NCBI RefSeq assembly: GCF_000428105.1
Contig: NZ_ATZH01000026.1
Span: forward strand, 1 to 64,000
Source of the DNA: Bacteroides pyogenes DSM 20611 = JCM 6294
GTDB lineage: Bacteria > Bacteroidota > Bacteroidia > Bacteroidales > Bacteroidaceae
Length of the DNA stretch: 64,000 nucleotides
Reading direction: 5' to 3'
Both the position numbers and the translations under genes were made by a program. Shown one piece after another: positions 46,556 to 55,757 of the stretch (position 1 is the first letter of the stretch; every line of letters starts with the position of its first letter). Under the pieces are notes generated by a model. The model saw only the letters and a list, made by a program, of their open reading frames with translations, searched no databases and was not told where the DNA came from.

Positions 46556-47257
46556 ATGGTAAAAATAAACATATCAGACATCAATGTTTCGGAACCTTTA
46601 TCCGATATGTTAGCTCCTTTGAATAGCGAACAAAGAGAGTTCCTGATGAATAATTACACAATACAGACCTACAAAAAAAATGAGATCATCTATTGTGAAG
46701 GTGAAACGCCGCGCCAGCTTATGTGCCTTATCAGTGGGAAAGTGAAGATTTTCAAAGATGGTGTCGGAGGAAGAAGCCAAATTATACGAATGATTAAGCC
46801 CCGCGAGTATTTCGCTTACCGGGCTTATTTTGCAAAAGAAGACTTCGTCACTGCGGCGGCTGCCTTTGAACCTGCCGTTGTCTGTTTGATTCCGATGAGT
46901 GTAATCTCTACTTTAATTACCCAGAACAACAATTTGGCCATGTTCTTTATTCGCCAACTCTCTATTGATTTGGGCATATCCGATGAGCGGACAGTCAATC
47001 TGACGCAGAAACATATCCGTGGTCGTCTGGCAGAATCTTTACTATTCCTTAAAGAAAACTACGGCTTGGAAGAAGACGGCTCTACTTTAAGTATTTATCT
47101 CTCGCGGGAAGATTTGGCAAACTTGTCGAACATGACAACTTCCAATGCCATACGTACCCTTTCTCAGTTTGCTACGGAACGATTGATAACCATCGACGGC
47201 AGAAAAATCAAAATTATCGATGAGGAAAGATTGAAGAAGATAAGCAAAATCGGATGA
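46556..47257 (+). CDS. Crp/Fnr-family regulator
   Basis: A 233-residue transcription factor with an N-terminal cyclic-nucleotide-like sensor (about 20-140, KKNEIIYCEGETPRQLMCLISGKVKIF) and a C-terminal winged helix (about 150-225, RGRLAESLLFLKENYG then LSREDLANLSNMTTSNAIRTLSQF). It lacks the Cys cluster of FNR, so it does not sense oxygen by an Fe-S centre of that type. The ligand is unknown. Directly after glnN with its own -7 box, so a link to nitrogen control is possible but not shown. A hairpin terminator follows at 47370-47394. Confidence 0.92.
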   Translation: MVKINISDINVSEPLSDMLAPLNSEQREFLMNNYTIQTYKKNEIIYCEGETPRQLMCLISGKVKIFKDGVGGRSQIIRMIKPREYFAYRAYFAKEDFVTAAAAFEPAVVCLIPMSVISTLITQNNNLAMFFIRQLSIDLGISDERTVNLTQKHIRGRLAESLLFLKENYGLEEDGSTLSIYLSREDLANLSNMTTSNAIRTLSQFATERLITIDGRKIKIIDEERLKKISKIG

Positions 47258-47369
47258 TGTATGAGTATTCAGGCGGACCGGTTTTTCCTTCCTTTTTATG
47301 TATCAACTCGTTCAACTTCTGTAACACGATGTTCGGGCGCGCTTTCCCCCGGATTGCGGAAACAAAGAT

Positions 47370-47394
47370 AAATTGCCGTTCGGGCAATTTTTAT
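47370..47394 (+). terminator. Terminator of the Crp/Fnr gene
   Basis: AATTGCC (47371-47377) pairs with GGCAATT (47383-47389), followed by TTTAT. It is 110 bp after the stop codon and before the ABC-F promoter. Confidence 0.65.
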
Positions 47395-47427
47395 CCGACT
47401 TTTCTTATTCCGAACTAAAGTATGCGT

Positions 47428-47435
47428 TATCTTTG
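47428..47435 (+). promoter_or_regulatory. ABC-F promoter
   Basis: TATCTTTG at 47428-47435 fits the -7 box, about 32 bp before the GTG start codon. The -33 element is not clear. Confidence 0.55.
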
Positions 47436-47467
47436 CAAATCGGAATTTTTATAAACCAGAGACAGAA

Positions 47468-49426
47468 GTGATTTCAGTAGAAAGATTATCGGTAGAGTTT
47501 AATGCGACGGCACTCTTTGAGGATGTCAGCTATGTGATAAATAAGAAAGACCGCATTGCCCTGGTGGGAAAGAACGGAGCGGGCAAATCGACCATGCTGA
47601 AAATATTGGCGGGCATGCAGACGCCCACACGGGGCACGGTGGCCCTCCCCAAAGACGTGACGGTGGGCTATCTGCCTCAGGTGATGATTCTTTCGGATGT
47701 CCGCACGGTGATGGAAGAAGCGGAACTGGCATTCAGCCATATATTTGAGCTTCAGGCGGAATTGGAGCGGATGAATCGCGAACTGTCCGACCGGACCGAC
47801 TATGAGTCTGAGGAGTATCATGCGCTTATCGACAGGTTTACGCGCGAGAACGACCGCTTCCTGATGATGGGAGGAACAAATTTTCATGCCGAAATAGAGC
47901 GGACGCTGATGGGACTGGGTTTCGTCAGAGAAGACTTCAACCGTCTTACCTCCGAATTCTCGGGCGGATGGAGAATGCGTATCGAACTGGCGAAACTGTT
48001 GTTGAGGCGTCCGGATGTGTTGTTGCTCGACGAGCCTACCAACCATTTGGATATCGAGAGCATCCAATGGCTGGAAAACTTTCTGTCGACCCGTGCCAAC
48101 GCCGTAGTGTTGGTGAGCCACGACCGTGCTTTCCTTAATAATGTGACTACCCGCACCATTGAAATATCTTGCGGACAAATCTATGATTATAAAGTGAGGT
48201 ACGACGAGTTTGTCGTATTGCGCAAAGAGCGTCGCGAACAACAGCTTCGCGCGTACGAGAATCAGCAGAAGCAAATTGAAGATACGGAAAATTTTATCGA
48301 ACGGTTTCGATACAAAGCCACAAAAGCCGTTCAGGTGCAGAGCCGCATCAAGCAGTTGGAGCGGATCGAACGCATAGAGGTAGACGAAGAAGACAACTCT
48401 TCGTTGCGGTTGAAGTTTCCTCCGGCGGGGCGGAGCGGGAATTATCCGCTCATTTGCGAAGAGGTGAGTAAGAGCTATGGCGAGCATACTGTTTTCCGCA
48501 GGGTGAACTTCACAATCAACCGCGGCGAGAAAGTAGCTTTTGTGGGGAAAAACGGTGAAGGGAAATCGACTTTGGTGAAATGTATCATGGACGAAATCGA
48601 CTATGGCGGAAAACTTACGGTAGGGCATAACGTGCAGATCGGATATTTTGCGCAGAATCAGGCGCAAATGCTCGATGAAAATTTCACGGTGTTCGATACC
48701 ATCGACCGGGTGGCGGTCGGAGATATCCGGTTAAAGATACGCGATATATTGGGAGCCTTCATGTTTGGAGGCGAAGCCTCCGACAAAAAAGTCAAAGTGC
48801 TTTCCGGAGGAGAACGCACCCGGCTGGCTATGATCAAACTTCTGCTCGAACCGGTCAATTTCCTTATTCTCGACGAGCCGACCAATCATTTGGATATGCG
48901 TTCGAAAGATGTTTTGAAAGAAGCCATTCGCGAGTTCGACGGAACCGTGATTATTGTGAGCCACGACCGTGATTTTCTCGACGGACTGGTAAGCAAGGTT
49001 TACGAGTTTGGCGGCGGAGCGGTGCGCGAGCATTTGGGGGGTATATATGAGTTTCTGCAAAAGAAAAAGATCGAAAGCCTGAATGAACTCCAGAAAGAAA
49101 CGGTCCTGTCGCCTGCCGCTCCCGCTCAGGCAAAAGCCGTTGATGCGGACGGAGAAAAAGCTTCGGAAAACAAGCTTTCGTATGAAGCGCAGAAAGAACT
49201 GAATAAGCGAATGAAAAAGCTCGAACGCCGGGTAGCCGACTGTGAGAAGACGATAGAAAAGATGGAAGCGGACATCGCTCTTTTGGAAGAAAAGATGGCG
49301 ACCCCCGAAGGCGCTTCGGACAAACAACTTTACGAACAGTATCAGAACATGAAACAAAGGCTGGACGCTATCGTGGAAGAGTGGGAAGAAGCTTCCATCG
49401 AGTTAGAGAATGCGTCGGGGATGTAG
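47468..49426 (+). CDS. ABC-F family ATPase
   Basis: A 652-residue soluble protein with two ATP-binding domains and no membrane segments. First Walker A GKNGAGKST (34-42) and signature EFSGGWRMRIELAKLLL; second Walker A GKNGEGKST (about 360-368) and signature VLSGGERTRLAMIKLLL, each followed by LDEPTNHLD. A linker of about 60 residues with charged helix joins them, and a C-terminal coiled coil (about 570-645) follows. ABC-F proteins act on the ribosome; this architecture (Uup/YdiF-like) fits a translation factor more than drug resistance. Start is GTG at 47468. Confidence 0.93.
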   Translation: MISVERLSVEFNATALFEDVSYVINKKDRIALVGKNGAGKSTMLKILAGMQTPTRGTVALPKDVTVGYLPQVMILSDVRTVMEEAELAFSHIFELQAELERMNRELSDRTDYESEEYHALIDRFTRENDRFLMMGGTNFHAEIERTLMGLGFVREDFNRLTSEFSGGWRMRIELAKLLLRRPDVLLLDEPTNHLDIESIQWLENFLSTRANAVVLVSHDRAFLNNVTTRTIEISCGQIYDYKVRYDEFVVLRKERREQQLRAYENQQKQIEDTENFIERFRYKATKAVQVQSRIKQLERIERIEVDEEDNSSLRLKFPPAGRSGNYPLICEEVSKSYGEHTVFRRVNFTINRGEKVAFVGKNGEGKSTLVKCIMDEIDYGGKLTVGHNVQIGYFAQNQAQMLDENFTVFDTIDRVAVGDIRLKIRDILGAFMFGGEASDKKVKVLSGGERTRLAMIKLLLEPVNFLILDEPTNHLDMRSKDVLKEAIREFDGTVIIVSHDRDFLDGLVSKVYEFGGGAVREHLGGIYEFLQKKKIESLNELQKETVLSPAAPAQAKAVDADGEKASENKLSYEAQKELNKRMKKLERRVADCEKTIEKMEADIALLEEKMATPEGASDKQLYEQYQNMKQRLDAIVEEWEEASIELENASGM

Positions 49427-49478
49427 ATACGAACCGATTCGATATTTGTATATTGCAATTTTAAAAAAAACATGAATT

Positions 49479-51515
49479 ATGAAAATAACCAAGTATTTAC
49501 CGATTTTTGCTCTTTGCCTTATGACGACAGGATGTAACAGCAGGAAAGAAGCTGCGCTTGCTTCGGGTATCAACCTTGCTAATTTGGATACTACGGCTCT
49601 GCCGGGTACGGATTTTTATCAATATGCTTGCGGTGGTTGGATGAAGAACCATCCGCTGACAGGCGAGTATTCGCGTTTCGGATCTTTCGACATGTTGCGC
49701 GAAAACAACAGGGAACAATTGAAAGAACTGATTGTGGAACTGGCTGCCAAAGAAGACAATGTGCCCGGAAGCGCTGCTCAAAAGGTGGGTGATCTTTACA
49801 ACATTGCCATGGACAGCGTGAAGCTTAATAAGGAAGGCGCCGCGCCTGTAAAAAAAGAGCTGGAAGCGATAGCGGCTCTGAAGGATAAAAGCGAAATATA
49901 TGCGTTCATTGCCGAACAGCATAAGAAAGGCATTCATCCGTATTTCCACTTCTATGTAAGCGCGGACGACATGAATAGTTCGATGAATATCGTTCATACT
50001 TACCAAGGCGGCCTGGGAATGGGAGAACGCGACTATTATCTGGAAGACGACGAGCAGACGAAAAACATACGCGATAAATACCAACAGCACATTGCCCGGA
50101 TGTTTGGTCTGGCAGGATACGATGAAGCGACTGCCCGAAAAGCGGTCGAAGCTGTGATGAACATCGAGACGCGTTTGGCCAAAGCCGCCCGTTCGCAAGT
50201 CGAATTGCGCGATCCGCATGCCAACTACAATAAGATGACAGTGGATACGCTGAAGATAAATTATCCTACTTTCGACACTGATGCTTTCTTTTCGGCAGCA
50301 GGGCTGAAAGACTTGAAAGAACTTAATGTGGGACAACCTCAGTCGTTCAAGGAAGTTGCCGATATCATAAATTCCGTACCCCTCGACAAGCAGAAACTCT
50401 ATTTGCAGTGGGGAGTAATCAATACGGCCGCTTCTTTCCTGAGCGATGACTTCGTGGCGCAGGATTTCGAATTTTACGGCAAGACGATGTCGGGCAAGAA
50501 AGAAATGCAGCCACGCTGGAAACGTGCGGTGGCCACCGTCGACGGCTCTCTCGGCGAAGTGGTGGGACAGATGTATGTGGAAAAATATTTCCCGGCCGAA
50601 GCCAAACAACGAATGGTGACTTTGGTGAAGAATCTGCAAACGTCTTTGGGCGACCGCATCAAGGCGCTTGAATGGATGAGCGAACCGACGAAGGAAAAGG
50701 CGTTGGAAAAACTATCGACTTTTCATGTGAAAATAGGGTATCCCGACAAATGGAAAGACTATTCCGCTTTAGAGATCAAAAACGATTCGTATTGGGCAAA
50801 CATCGAACGTGCCAGTCGTTGGGAGTATGAGGATATGATGGCTAAGGCAGGGAAGCCGGTGGACAAGGATGAATGGCTCATGACTCCTCAGACGGTGAAC
50901 GCTTATTACAACCCGACGACGAACGAGATATGTTTCCCCGCCGCTATTCTTCAAGCTCCTTTCTTCGATATGAATGCCGACGACGCGATGAACTACGGAG
51001 CCATCGGTGTGGTGATCGGCCATGAAATGACGCACGGCTTCGATGATCAGGGACGTCAATACGACAAGGACGGAAATTTGAAAGACTGGTGGACGGAAGA
51101 AGACGCGCGGAAATTTAACGAGCGCGCTCAGATGATGGTAACCTTCTTCGACAGCATCCGGGTGGCTCCGGGAGTGTATGCGAACGGTCAGCTGACATTG
51201 GGTGAGAATATCGCCGACCATGGCGGATTGCTTGTTTCTTATCAGGCCTTTAAAAAAGCAATGGAGAAGTCTCCGCTGGGAGTTGTCGACGGCTTTACAC
51301 CCGAACAGCGCTTCTTCTTGGCCTATGCCAATGTGTGGGCGGGAAACATCCGTCCCGAAGAGATATTGCGGCTTACCAAGCTCGATCCGCACTCGCTGGG
51401 CAAATGGCGTGTAAACGGGGCATTGCCGCATATAGGACCTTGGTATGAAGCTTTCCGTATCACCGAAAAAGACCCGATATTCGTGCCTGAAGATAAACGA
51501 GTATCTATTTGGTAA
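49479..51515 (+). CDS. M13-family metallopeptidase lipoprotein (PepO-like)
   Basis: A 678-residue secreted peptidase of the neprilysin family. It has a lipobox (TTGC, Cys19), then the M13 N-terminal domain (TDFYQYACGGWMKNHPLTGEYSRFG, here named by FYQYACGGWM), and the catalytic part with NAYYNPTTNEICFPAAILQ, zinc motif HEMTH (515-519) and GENIADHGGL. It ends with a C-terminal Trp, as the family does. Tethered to the outer membrane or surface, it should cut peptides. It lies 52 bp after the ABC-F gene on the same strand. Confidence 0.95.
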   Translation: MKITKYLPIFALCLMTTGCNSRKEAALASGINLANLDTTALPGTDFYQYACGGWMKNHPLTGEYSRFGSFDMLRENNREQLKELIVELAAKEDNVPGSAAQKVGDLYNIAMDSVKLNKEGAAPVKKELEAIAALKDKSEIYAFIAEQHKKGIHPYFHFYVSADDMNSSMNIVHTYQGGLGMGERDYYLEDDEQTKNIRDKYQQHIARMFGLAGYDEATARKAVEAVMNIETRLAKAARSQVELRDPHANYNKMTVDTLKINYPTFDTDAFFSAAGLKDLKELNVGQPQSFKEVADIINSVPLDKQKLYLQWGVINTAASFLSDDFVAQDFEFYGKTMSGKKEMQPRWKRAVATVDGSLGEVVGQMYVEKYFPAEAKQRMVTLVKNLQTSLGDRIKALEWMSEPTKEKALEKLSTFHVKIGYPDKWKDYSALEIKNDSYWANIERASRWEYEDMMAKAGKPVDKDEWLMTPQTVNAYYNPTTNEICFPAAILQAPFFDMNADDAMNYGAIGVVIGHEMTHGFDDQGRQYDKDGNLKDWWTEEDARKFNERAQMMVTFFDSIRVAPGVYANGQLTLGENIADHGGLLVSYQAFKKAMEKSPLGVVDGFTPEQRFFLAYANVWAGNIRPEEILRLTKLDPHSLGKWRVNGALPHIGPWYEAFRITEKDPIFVPEDKRVSIW

Positions 51516-51570
51516 TCATTTTTTTAATTAATTCACATCCCATTTGTTACGTACGATAAACAATATTTCG

Positions 51571-51578
51571 TAACTTTG
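51571..51578 (+). promoter_or_regulatory. Probable purH promoter
   Basis: TAACTTTG fits the -7 box, 28 bp before the purH ATG. A TTTG lies 24 bp upstream, a little far. It excludes the in-frame ATG at 51576 as the start. Confidence 0.55.
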
Positions 51579-51605
51579 CGCATCAAATACTTAATAAGCA
51601 ATTCA

Positions 51606-53129
51606 ATGTTAGGGTCTAAAAGAATAAAAAACGCGCTGGTATCTGTATACCATAAAGAAGGCTTGGATGAGATTATTACCAAACTTCATGAGGAGGGAGT
51701 GGAGTTTCTGTCGACAGGCGGAACCCGTCAGTTTATAGAATCGTTGGGATATCCTTGTAAGGCTGTGGAAGACTTGACTTCGTATCCTTCTATTCTGGGA
51801 GGGAGGGTGAAGACTTTGCATCCGAAAATTTTCGGTGGAATCCTTTGCCGACGTTCGTTGGAGCAAGATATTCAGCAAATTGAGAAATACGAAATCCCCG
51901 AAATAGATTTGGTTATTGTCGATTTGTATCCGTTCGAAGCGACTGTAGCTTCGGGTGCGTCGGAAAGCGAAATCATTGAGAAAATCGATATCGGGGGAAT
52001 CTCTTTGATCCGTGCCGCCGCCAAGAATTATAACGATGTGATTATCGTTGCGTCTCAGGCTCAATATAAGCCTTTGCTGGATATGCTGATGGAGCACGGA
52101 GCCAGTTCTTCTTTGGAAGAACGTCGTTGGATGGCTAAGGAAGCATTTGCGGTATCTTCTCATTACGATTCGGCTATTTTTAATTATTTTGATGCCGGCG
52201 AAGGCTCTGCTTTCCGTTATTCCACAAACAACCCGAAGATGCTCCGATATGGTGAGAATCCGCATCAGAGAGGATATTTCTATGGTAATTTGGACGATAT
52301 GTTCGATCAGATTCATGGAAAGGAGATTTCTTACAACAATTTGTTGGACATCAATGCGGCTGTCGAACTGATAGATGAGTTCGACGATGTGACCTTTGCC
52401 ATTTTGAAGCATAATAATGCTTGCGGATTGGCTTCACGTTCTTCTGTTTCGGAGGCATGGAAAGATGCGCTGGCAGGCGATCCCGTTTCGGCTTTCGGAG
52501 GAGTGTTGATTACGAACGGAGTGATTGATAAAGAAGCTGCGGAAGAAATCAACAAGATATTCTTCGAAGTGATTATCGCGCCGGACTACGATGTGGATGC
52601 GCTTGAAATATTGGGACAAAAAAAGAATCGTATCATTCTGGTTCGCAAAGAAAACAAACTTCCTAAAAAACAATTCCGCTCATTATTGAACGGCGTGTTG
52701 GCGCAAGACAAGGATTTGAACATTGAAACAGCGGCGGACTTGAGAATTGTGACGGAAAAAGCTCCTACGGCAACCGAAATAGCCGATATGCTTTTTGCCA
52801 ATAAAATCGTTAAGAACAGTAAATCGAATGCGATAGTACTGGCAAAAGGGAAGCAGTTGCTGGCAAGCGGAGTGGGGCAGACTTCACGTGTGGATGCTTT
52901 GAAGCAAGCTATCGAGAAAGCGAAATCGTTCGGGTTCGACTTGAAAGGAGCGGTTATGGCATCCGACGCTTTCTTTCCTTTCCCCGACTGCGTAGAGATA
53001 GCAGACAAAGAAGGTGTTTCTGCTGTAATTCAACCGGGTGGTTCGATAAAGGACGATTTGTCTTTTGCTTACTGCAATGAGCACGGAATGGCAATGGCTG
53101 TTACCGGAATAAGACATTTTAAACACTAA
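51606..53129 (+). CDS. purH: Bifunctional AICAR transformylase/IMP cyclohydrolase
   Basis: A 507-residue enzyme for the last two steps of IMP synthesis. The N-terminal IMP cyclohydrolase (MGS) domain shows ALVSVYHKEGLDEI, STGGTRQFIESLG and LGGRVKTLHPKIFGGIL. The AICAR transformylase domain has RYGENPHQRGYFY, ILKHNNACGLASR and the C-terminal KEGVSAVIQPGGSIKDD. Length is normal. Start at MLGSKRIKNAL. It precedes the cell-shape genes by 120 bp on the same strand. Confidence 0.97.
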   Translation: MLGSKRIKNALVSVYHKEGLDEIITKLHEEGVEFLSTGGTRQFIESLGYPCKAVEDLTSYPSILGGRVKTLHPKIFGGILCRRSLEQDIQQIEKYEIPEIDLVIVDLYPFEATVASGASESEIIEKIDIGGISLIRAAAKNYNDVIIVASQAQYKPLLDMLMEHGASSSLEERRWMAKEAFAVSSHYDSAIFNYFDAGEGSAFRYSTNNPKMLRYGENPHQRGYFYGNLDDMFDQIHGKEISYNNLLDINAAVELIDEFDDVTFAILKHNNACGLASRSSVSEAWKDALAGDPVSAFGGVLITNGVIDKEAAEEINKIFFEVIIAPDYDVDALEILGQKKNRIILVRKENKLPKKQFRSLLNGVLAQDKDLNIETAADLRIVTEKAPTATEIADMLFANKIVKNSKSNAIVLAKGKQLLASGVGQTSRVDALKQAIEKAKSFGFDLKGAVMASDAFFPFPDCVEIADKEGVSAVIQPGGSIKDDLSFAYCNEHGMAMAVTGIRHFKH

Positions 53130-53252
53130 TTTAATAGCCAATCAGACTATTTGCGATTTACGATTGAAAGATGATTTGAACGTGAATGGTGAGATTGTAG
53201 AATAAGAGAATTTTTAATCGTAAACTGTAAACCAATAAAATCTTAAAATAAT

Positions 53253-54275
53253 ATGGGATTATTTTCTTTTACACAAGAAATAGCGATGGACTTGGGGACG
53301 GCCAATACCATCATCATCACTAACGGAAAGATAGTGGTGGATGAACCTTCGGTTGTTGCGTTGGACCGCCGTACAGATAAAATGATTGCCGTGGGTGAAA
53401 AGGCAAAACTGATGCATGAAAAGACTCATGAAAATATACGTACCATTCGTCCGCTGAGAGATGGAGTGATTGCCGACTTTCATGCATGTGAACAGATGAT
53501 GCGAGGATTGATTAAGCAAGTAAATACTCGCAATCGTTTGTTTTCGCCTTCTTTGCGAATGGTTATTGGTGTTCCTTCAGGAAGTACGGAAGTGGAATTG
53601 CGTGCAGTCCGTGACTCTGCCGTACCTGCAGGAGGACGTGATGTTTATCTGATTTTTGAGCCGATGGCTGCCGCTATAGGTATCGGAATTGACGTAGAAG
53701 CTCCCGAAGGCAATATGATTGTAGATATAGGCGGGGGATCGACTGAAATCGCGGTTATATCTTTGGGGGGTATTGTTTCCAATAATTCTATCCGTATTGC
53801 CGGTGATGATTTGACGGCGGATATTCAAGAATACATGAATCGCCAGCATAATGTAAAGGTGAGTGAACGTATGGCGGAACGTATTAAAATTAATGTAGGC
53901 GCCGCTTTAACAGAATTGGGTGAAGATGCTCCGGAGGATTATATCGTTCACGGACCTAACCGTATTACGGCTTTACCGATGGAGGTGCCTGTGTGTTATC
54001 AGGAAATCGCTCATTGTTTGGAAAAATCTGTTTCTAAAATTGAAACCGCTATCTTGAGCGCTTTGGAGAATACTCCTCCCGAATTGTATGCGGATATCGT
54101 TCATAATGGAATTTATCTGGCCGGAGGTGGAGCTTTGTTGCGTGGATTGGATAAACGTTTGACCGATAAAATCAATATACCTTTCCATATTGCCGAAGAT
54201 CCTTTGCATGCGGTTGCCAAAGGAACAGGTATAGCTTTGAAAAATGTAGAACGCTTCTCGTTCTTGATGAGATAA
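53253..54275 (+). CDS. mreB: Rod-shape protein MreB
   Basis: A 340-residue bacterial actin that guides sidewall peptidoglycan synthesis. Marks: phosphate-1 MDLGTANTIIITNGK (residues 11-25), GVPSGSTEVELRAVRDSA, phosphate-2 NMIVDIGGGSTEIAVISLGGI (about 150-170, called by DIGGGSTE) and the adenosine motif GIYLAGGGALLRGL near 290. First gene of the mreB-mreC-mreD-mrdA-rodA group. Confidence 0.97.
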   Translation: MGLFSFTQEIAMDLGTANTIIITNGKIVVDEPSVVALDRRTDKMIAVGEKAKLMHEKTHENIRTIRPLRDGVIADFHACEQMMRGLIKQVNTRNRLFSPSLRMVIGVPSGSTEVELRAVRDSAVPAGGRDVYLIFEPMAAAIGIGIDVEAPEGNMIVDIGGGSTEIAVISLGGIVSNNSIRIAGDDLTADIQEYMNRQHNVKVSERMAERIKINVGAALTELGEDAPEDYIVHGPNRITALPMEVPVCYQEIAHCLEKSVSKIETAILSALENTPPELYADIVHNGIYLAGGGALLRGLDKRLTDKINIPFHIAEDPLHAVAKGTGIALKNVERFSFLMR

Positions 54276-54302
54276 CACTTGATAAGGATGTGAGTAAAGA
54301 AA

Positions 54303-54409
54303 GTGTCTGAAGAGTGATTAGGAATAAAGTTTTCTTTTGCTATAGCTTGTCCGTGACGGGATTAAACATAAGATGCGGATTTCTCAGACACCTCCTTTAT
54401 TCTTAAAGG
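54303..54409 (+). promoter_or_regulatory. Hairpins between mreB and mreC
   Basis: GTGTCTGA (54303-54310) pairs with TCAGACAC (54384-54391) over a 73-nt loop. A second hairpin CCTTTA-TTCT-TAAAGG (54394-54409) ends 6 nt before the mreC ATG and takes up the place where the ribosome would bind. It may lower mreC translation or mark RNA processing. Confidence 0.4.
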
Positions 54410-54415
54410 GAAAAT

Positions 54416-55261
54416 ATGCGGAATCTGATAAACTTCCTTCTGAAATACAATTACTGGTTCCTCTTTATTTTGTTAGAGGTAGCCAGTTTTGTTTTGTTAT
54501 TTCGGTTCAACCGGTATCAACAGAGTGCTTTTTTCACTTCTGCGAATATGGTTGCAGGGATTGTTTATGAAATTTCCGGAGGTATTTCTTCTTATTTTCA
54601 CTTAAAATCGGCGAACAGTGATTTACTTGATCGGAACATTGTGCTCGAGCAACAAATCAGAAATTTGGAAAGAGCGTTGAAAGAACACCGAATGGATTCG
54701 ATTACGATCAATGCCATTAGAGAGATACCGCAAACCGATTATAAGTTGTTTAAGGCGGAGGTTATTAAAAACAGCATTAATCTGGGGGATAATTATATTA
54801 CATTGAATAAAGGTTACAATGAAGGTATCAGACCTGAAATGGGAGTGGTAGACGGGAATGGAATAGTAGGTATTGTATATGAAACGTCTCCCTCTTATTC
54901 GTTGGTTATTTCTGTATTGAACAGTAAATCGAACATAAGCTGCAAGATTGTAGGCAGCGATTATTTTGGGTATTTGAAATGGGAACGAGGTGATTCTCGT
55001 TATGCTTATTTGAAAGATTTGCCCCGGCATGCGGAATTTAATCTGGGGGATACGGTAGTGACTAGTGGGTTCTCGACCGTTTTTCCGGAGGGTATTATCG
55101 TTGGCACTGTAGATGATATGTCCGATTCTCATGATGGCTTGTCATATTTGCTGAAAATCAAACTCGCGACAGATTTTGGTAAGATTAGTGATGTCCGGGT
55201 TATTGCGCGAAACGGTCAACAAGAATTGAAGGAACTCGATAATAAGATTATAAGGCAATGA
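54416..55261 (+). CDS. mreC: Rod-shape protein MreC
   Basis: A 281-residue protein with one N-terminal membrane segment (about 11-30), a short coiled coil (about 65-100) and the MreC double beta-barrel: LNKGYNEGIRPEMGVVDGNGIVGIVYE, SKSNISCKIVGSDYFGYLKWE and GDTVVTSGFSTVFPEGIIVGTV (each named here by its GI/V-rich core). It sits in the periplasm and joins MreB to the elongation PBP. It ends in a 4-bp overlap with mreD. Confidence 0.93.
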   Translation: MRNLINFLLKYNYWFLFILLEVASFVLLFRFNRYQQSAFFTSANMVAGIVYEISGGISSYFHLKSANSDLLDRNIVLEQQIRNLERALKEHRMDSITINAIREIPQTDYKLFKAEVIKNSINLGDNYITLNKGYNEGIRPEMGVVDGNGIVGIVYETSPSYSLVISVLNSKSNISCKIVGSDYFGYLKWERGDSRYAYLKDLPRHAEFNLGDTVVTSGFSTVFPEGIIVGTVDDMSDSHDGLSYLLKIKLATDFGKISDVRVIARNGQQELKELDNKIIRQ

Positions 55262-55755
55262 TAATAACTTATATACATAGAATCGGATGGTTCATTGGGT
55301 TGGCTCTGCTTCAGGTGCTTATTCTCAATAATGTTCATATTGGCGGATATGCGACTCCTTTTCTTTATATCTATTTTATTTTGAAGTTTAGCTCCGGTTG
55401 CTCACGGAATGAGTTGATGTTGTGGGCTTTCTTTTTTGGGCTGACAATCGATATCTTTGCCGATACGCCCGGAATGAATGCGGCGGCTACTGTATTGCTG
55501 GCTTTTCTTCGTCCTTCGTTATTGCGTTTGTTTATGCCGCGTGATAATCTGGATAGTATTGTTCCTTCTTTCCGGACAATGGGTGTCGGTCCCTTTATGA
55601 AATATACTGTTAGTAGTGTCTTTGTTCATTGTCTGGTGTTGCTTTCCATTGAGTTTTTCTCATTTTCGGGTATTGGGCTGTTATTGTTGCAGGTAATTGC
55701 CTGCACTCTTCTTACTGTCACTTGCATTGCCGCTATAGAGGGAATAAGGAGCTAA
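55258..55755 (+). CDS. mreD: Rod-shape protein MreD
   Basis: A 165-residue inner-membrane protein with about five membrane segments. Weakly conserved in sequence, but size, hydrophobicity and place between mreC and mrdA are decisive (FLYIYFILKFSSGCSRNELMLWAFFFGLTIDIFADTPGMNAAA, of which the GLTIDIFADTPGMNA core is typical). Starts by ATGATAA overlap with the mreC stop and is followed 2 bp later by the PBP2 gene. Confidence 0.9.
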   Translation: MIITYIHRIGWFIGLALLQVLILNNVHIGGYATPFLYIYFILKFSSGCSRNELMLWAFFFGLTIDIFADTPGMNAAATVLLAFLRPSLLRLFMPRDNLDSIVPSFRTMGVGPFMKYTVSSVFVHCLVLLSIEFFSFSGIGLLLLQVIACTLLTVTCIAAIEGIRS

Positions 55756-55757
55756 GA

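Noticed and set aside
47364..47371. CAAAGATA, a minus-strand -7 box
   Set aside because: No gene on that strand downstream and it overlaps the terminator stem; probably chance.
47486..50639. Long minus-strand frames opposite the ABC-F and M13 peptidase genes
   Set aside because: They are antisense to strongly conserved proteins and have a composition typical of shadow frames.
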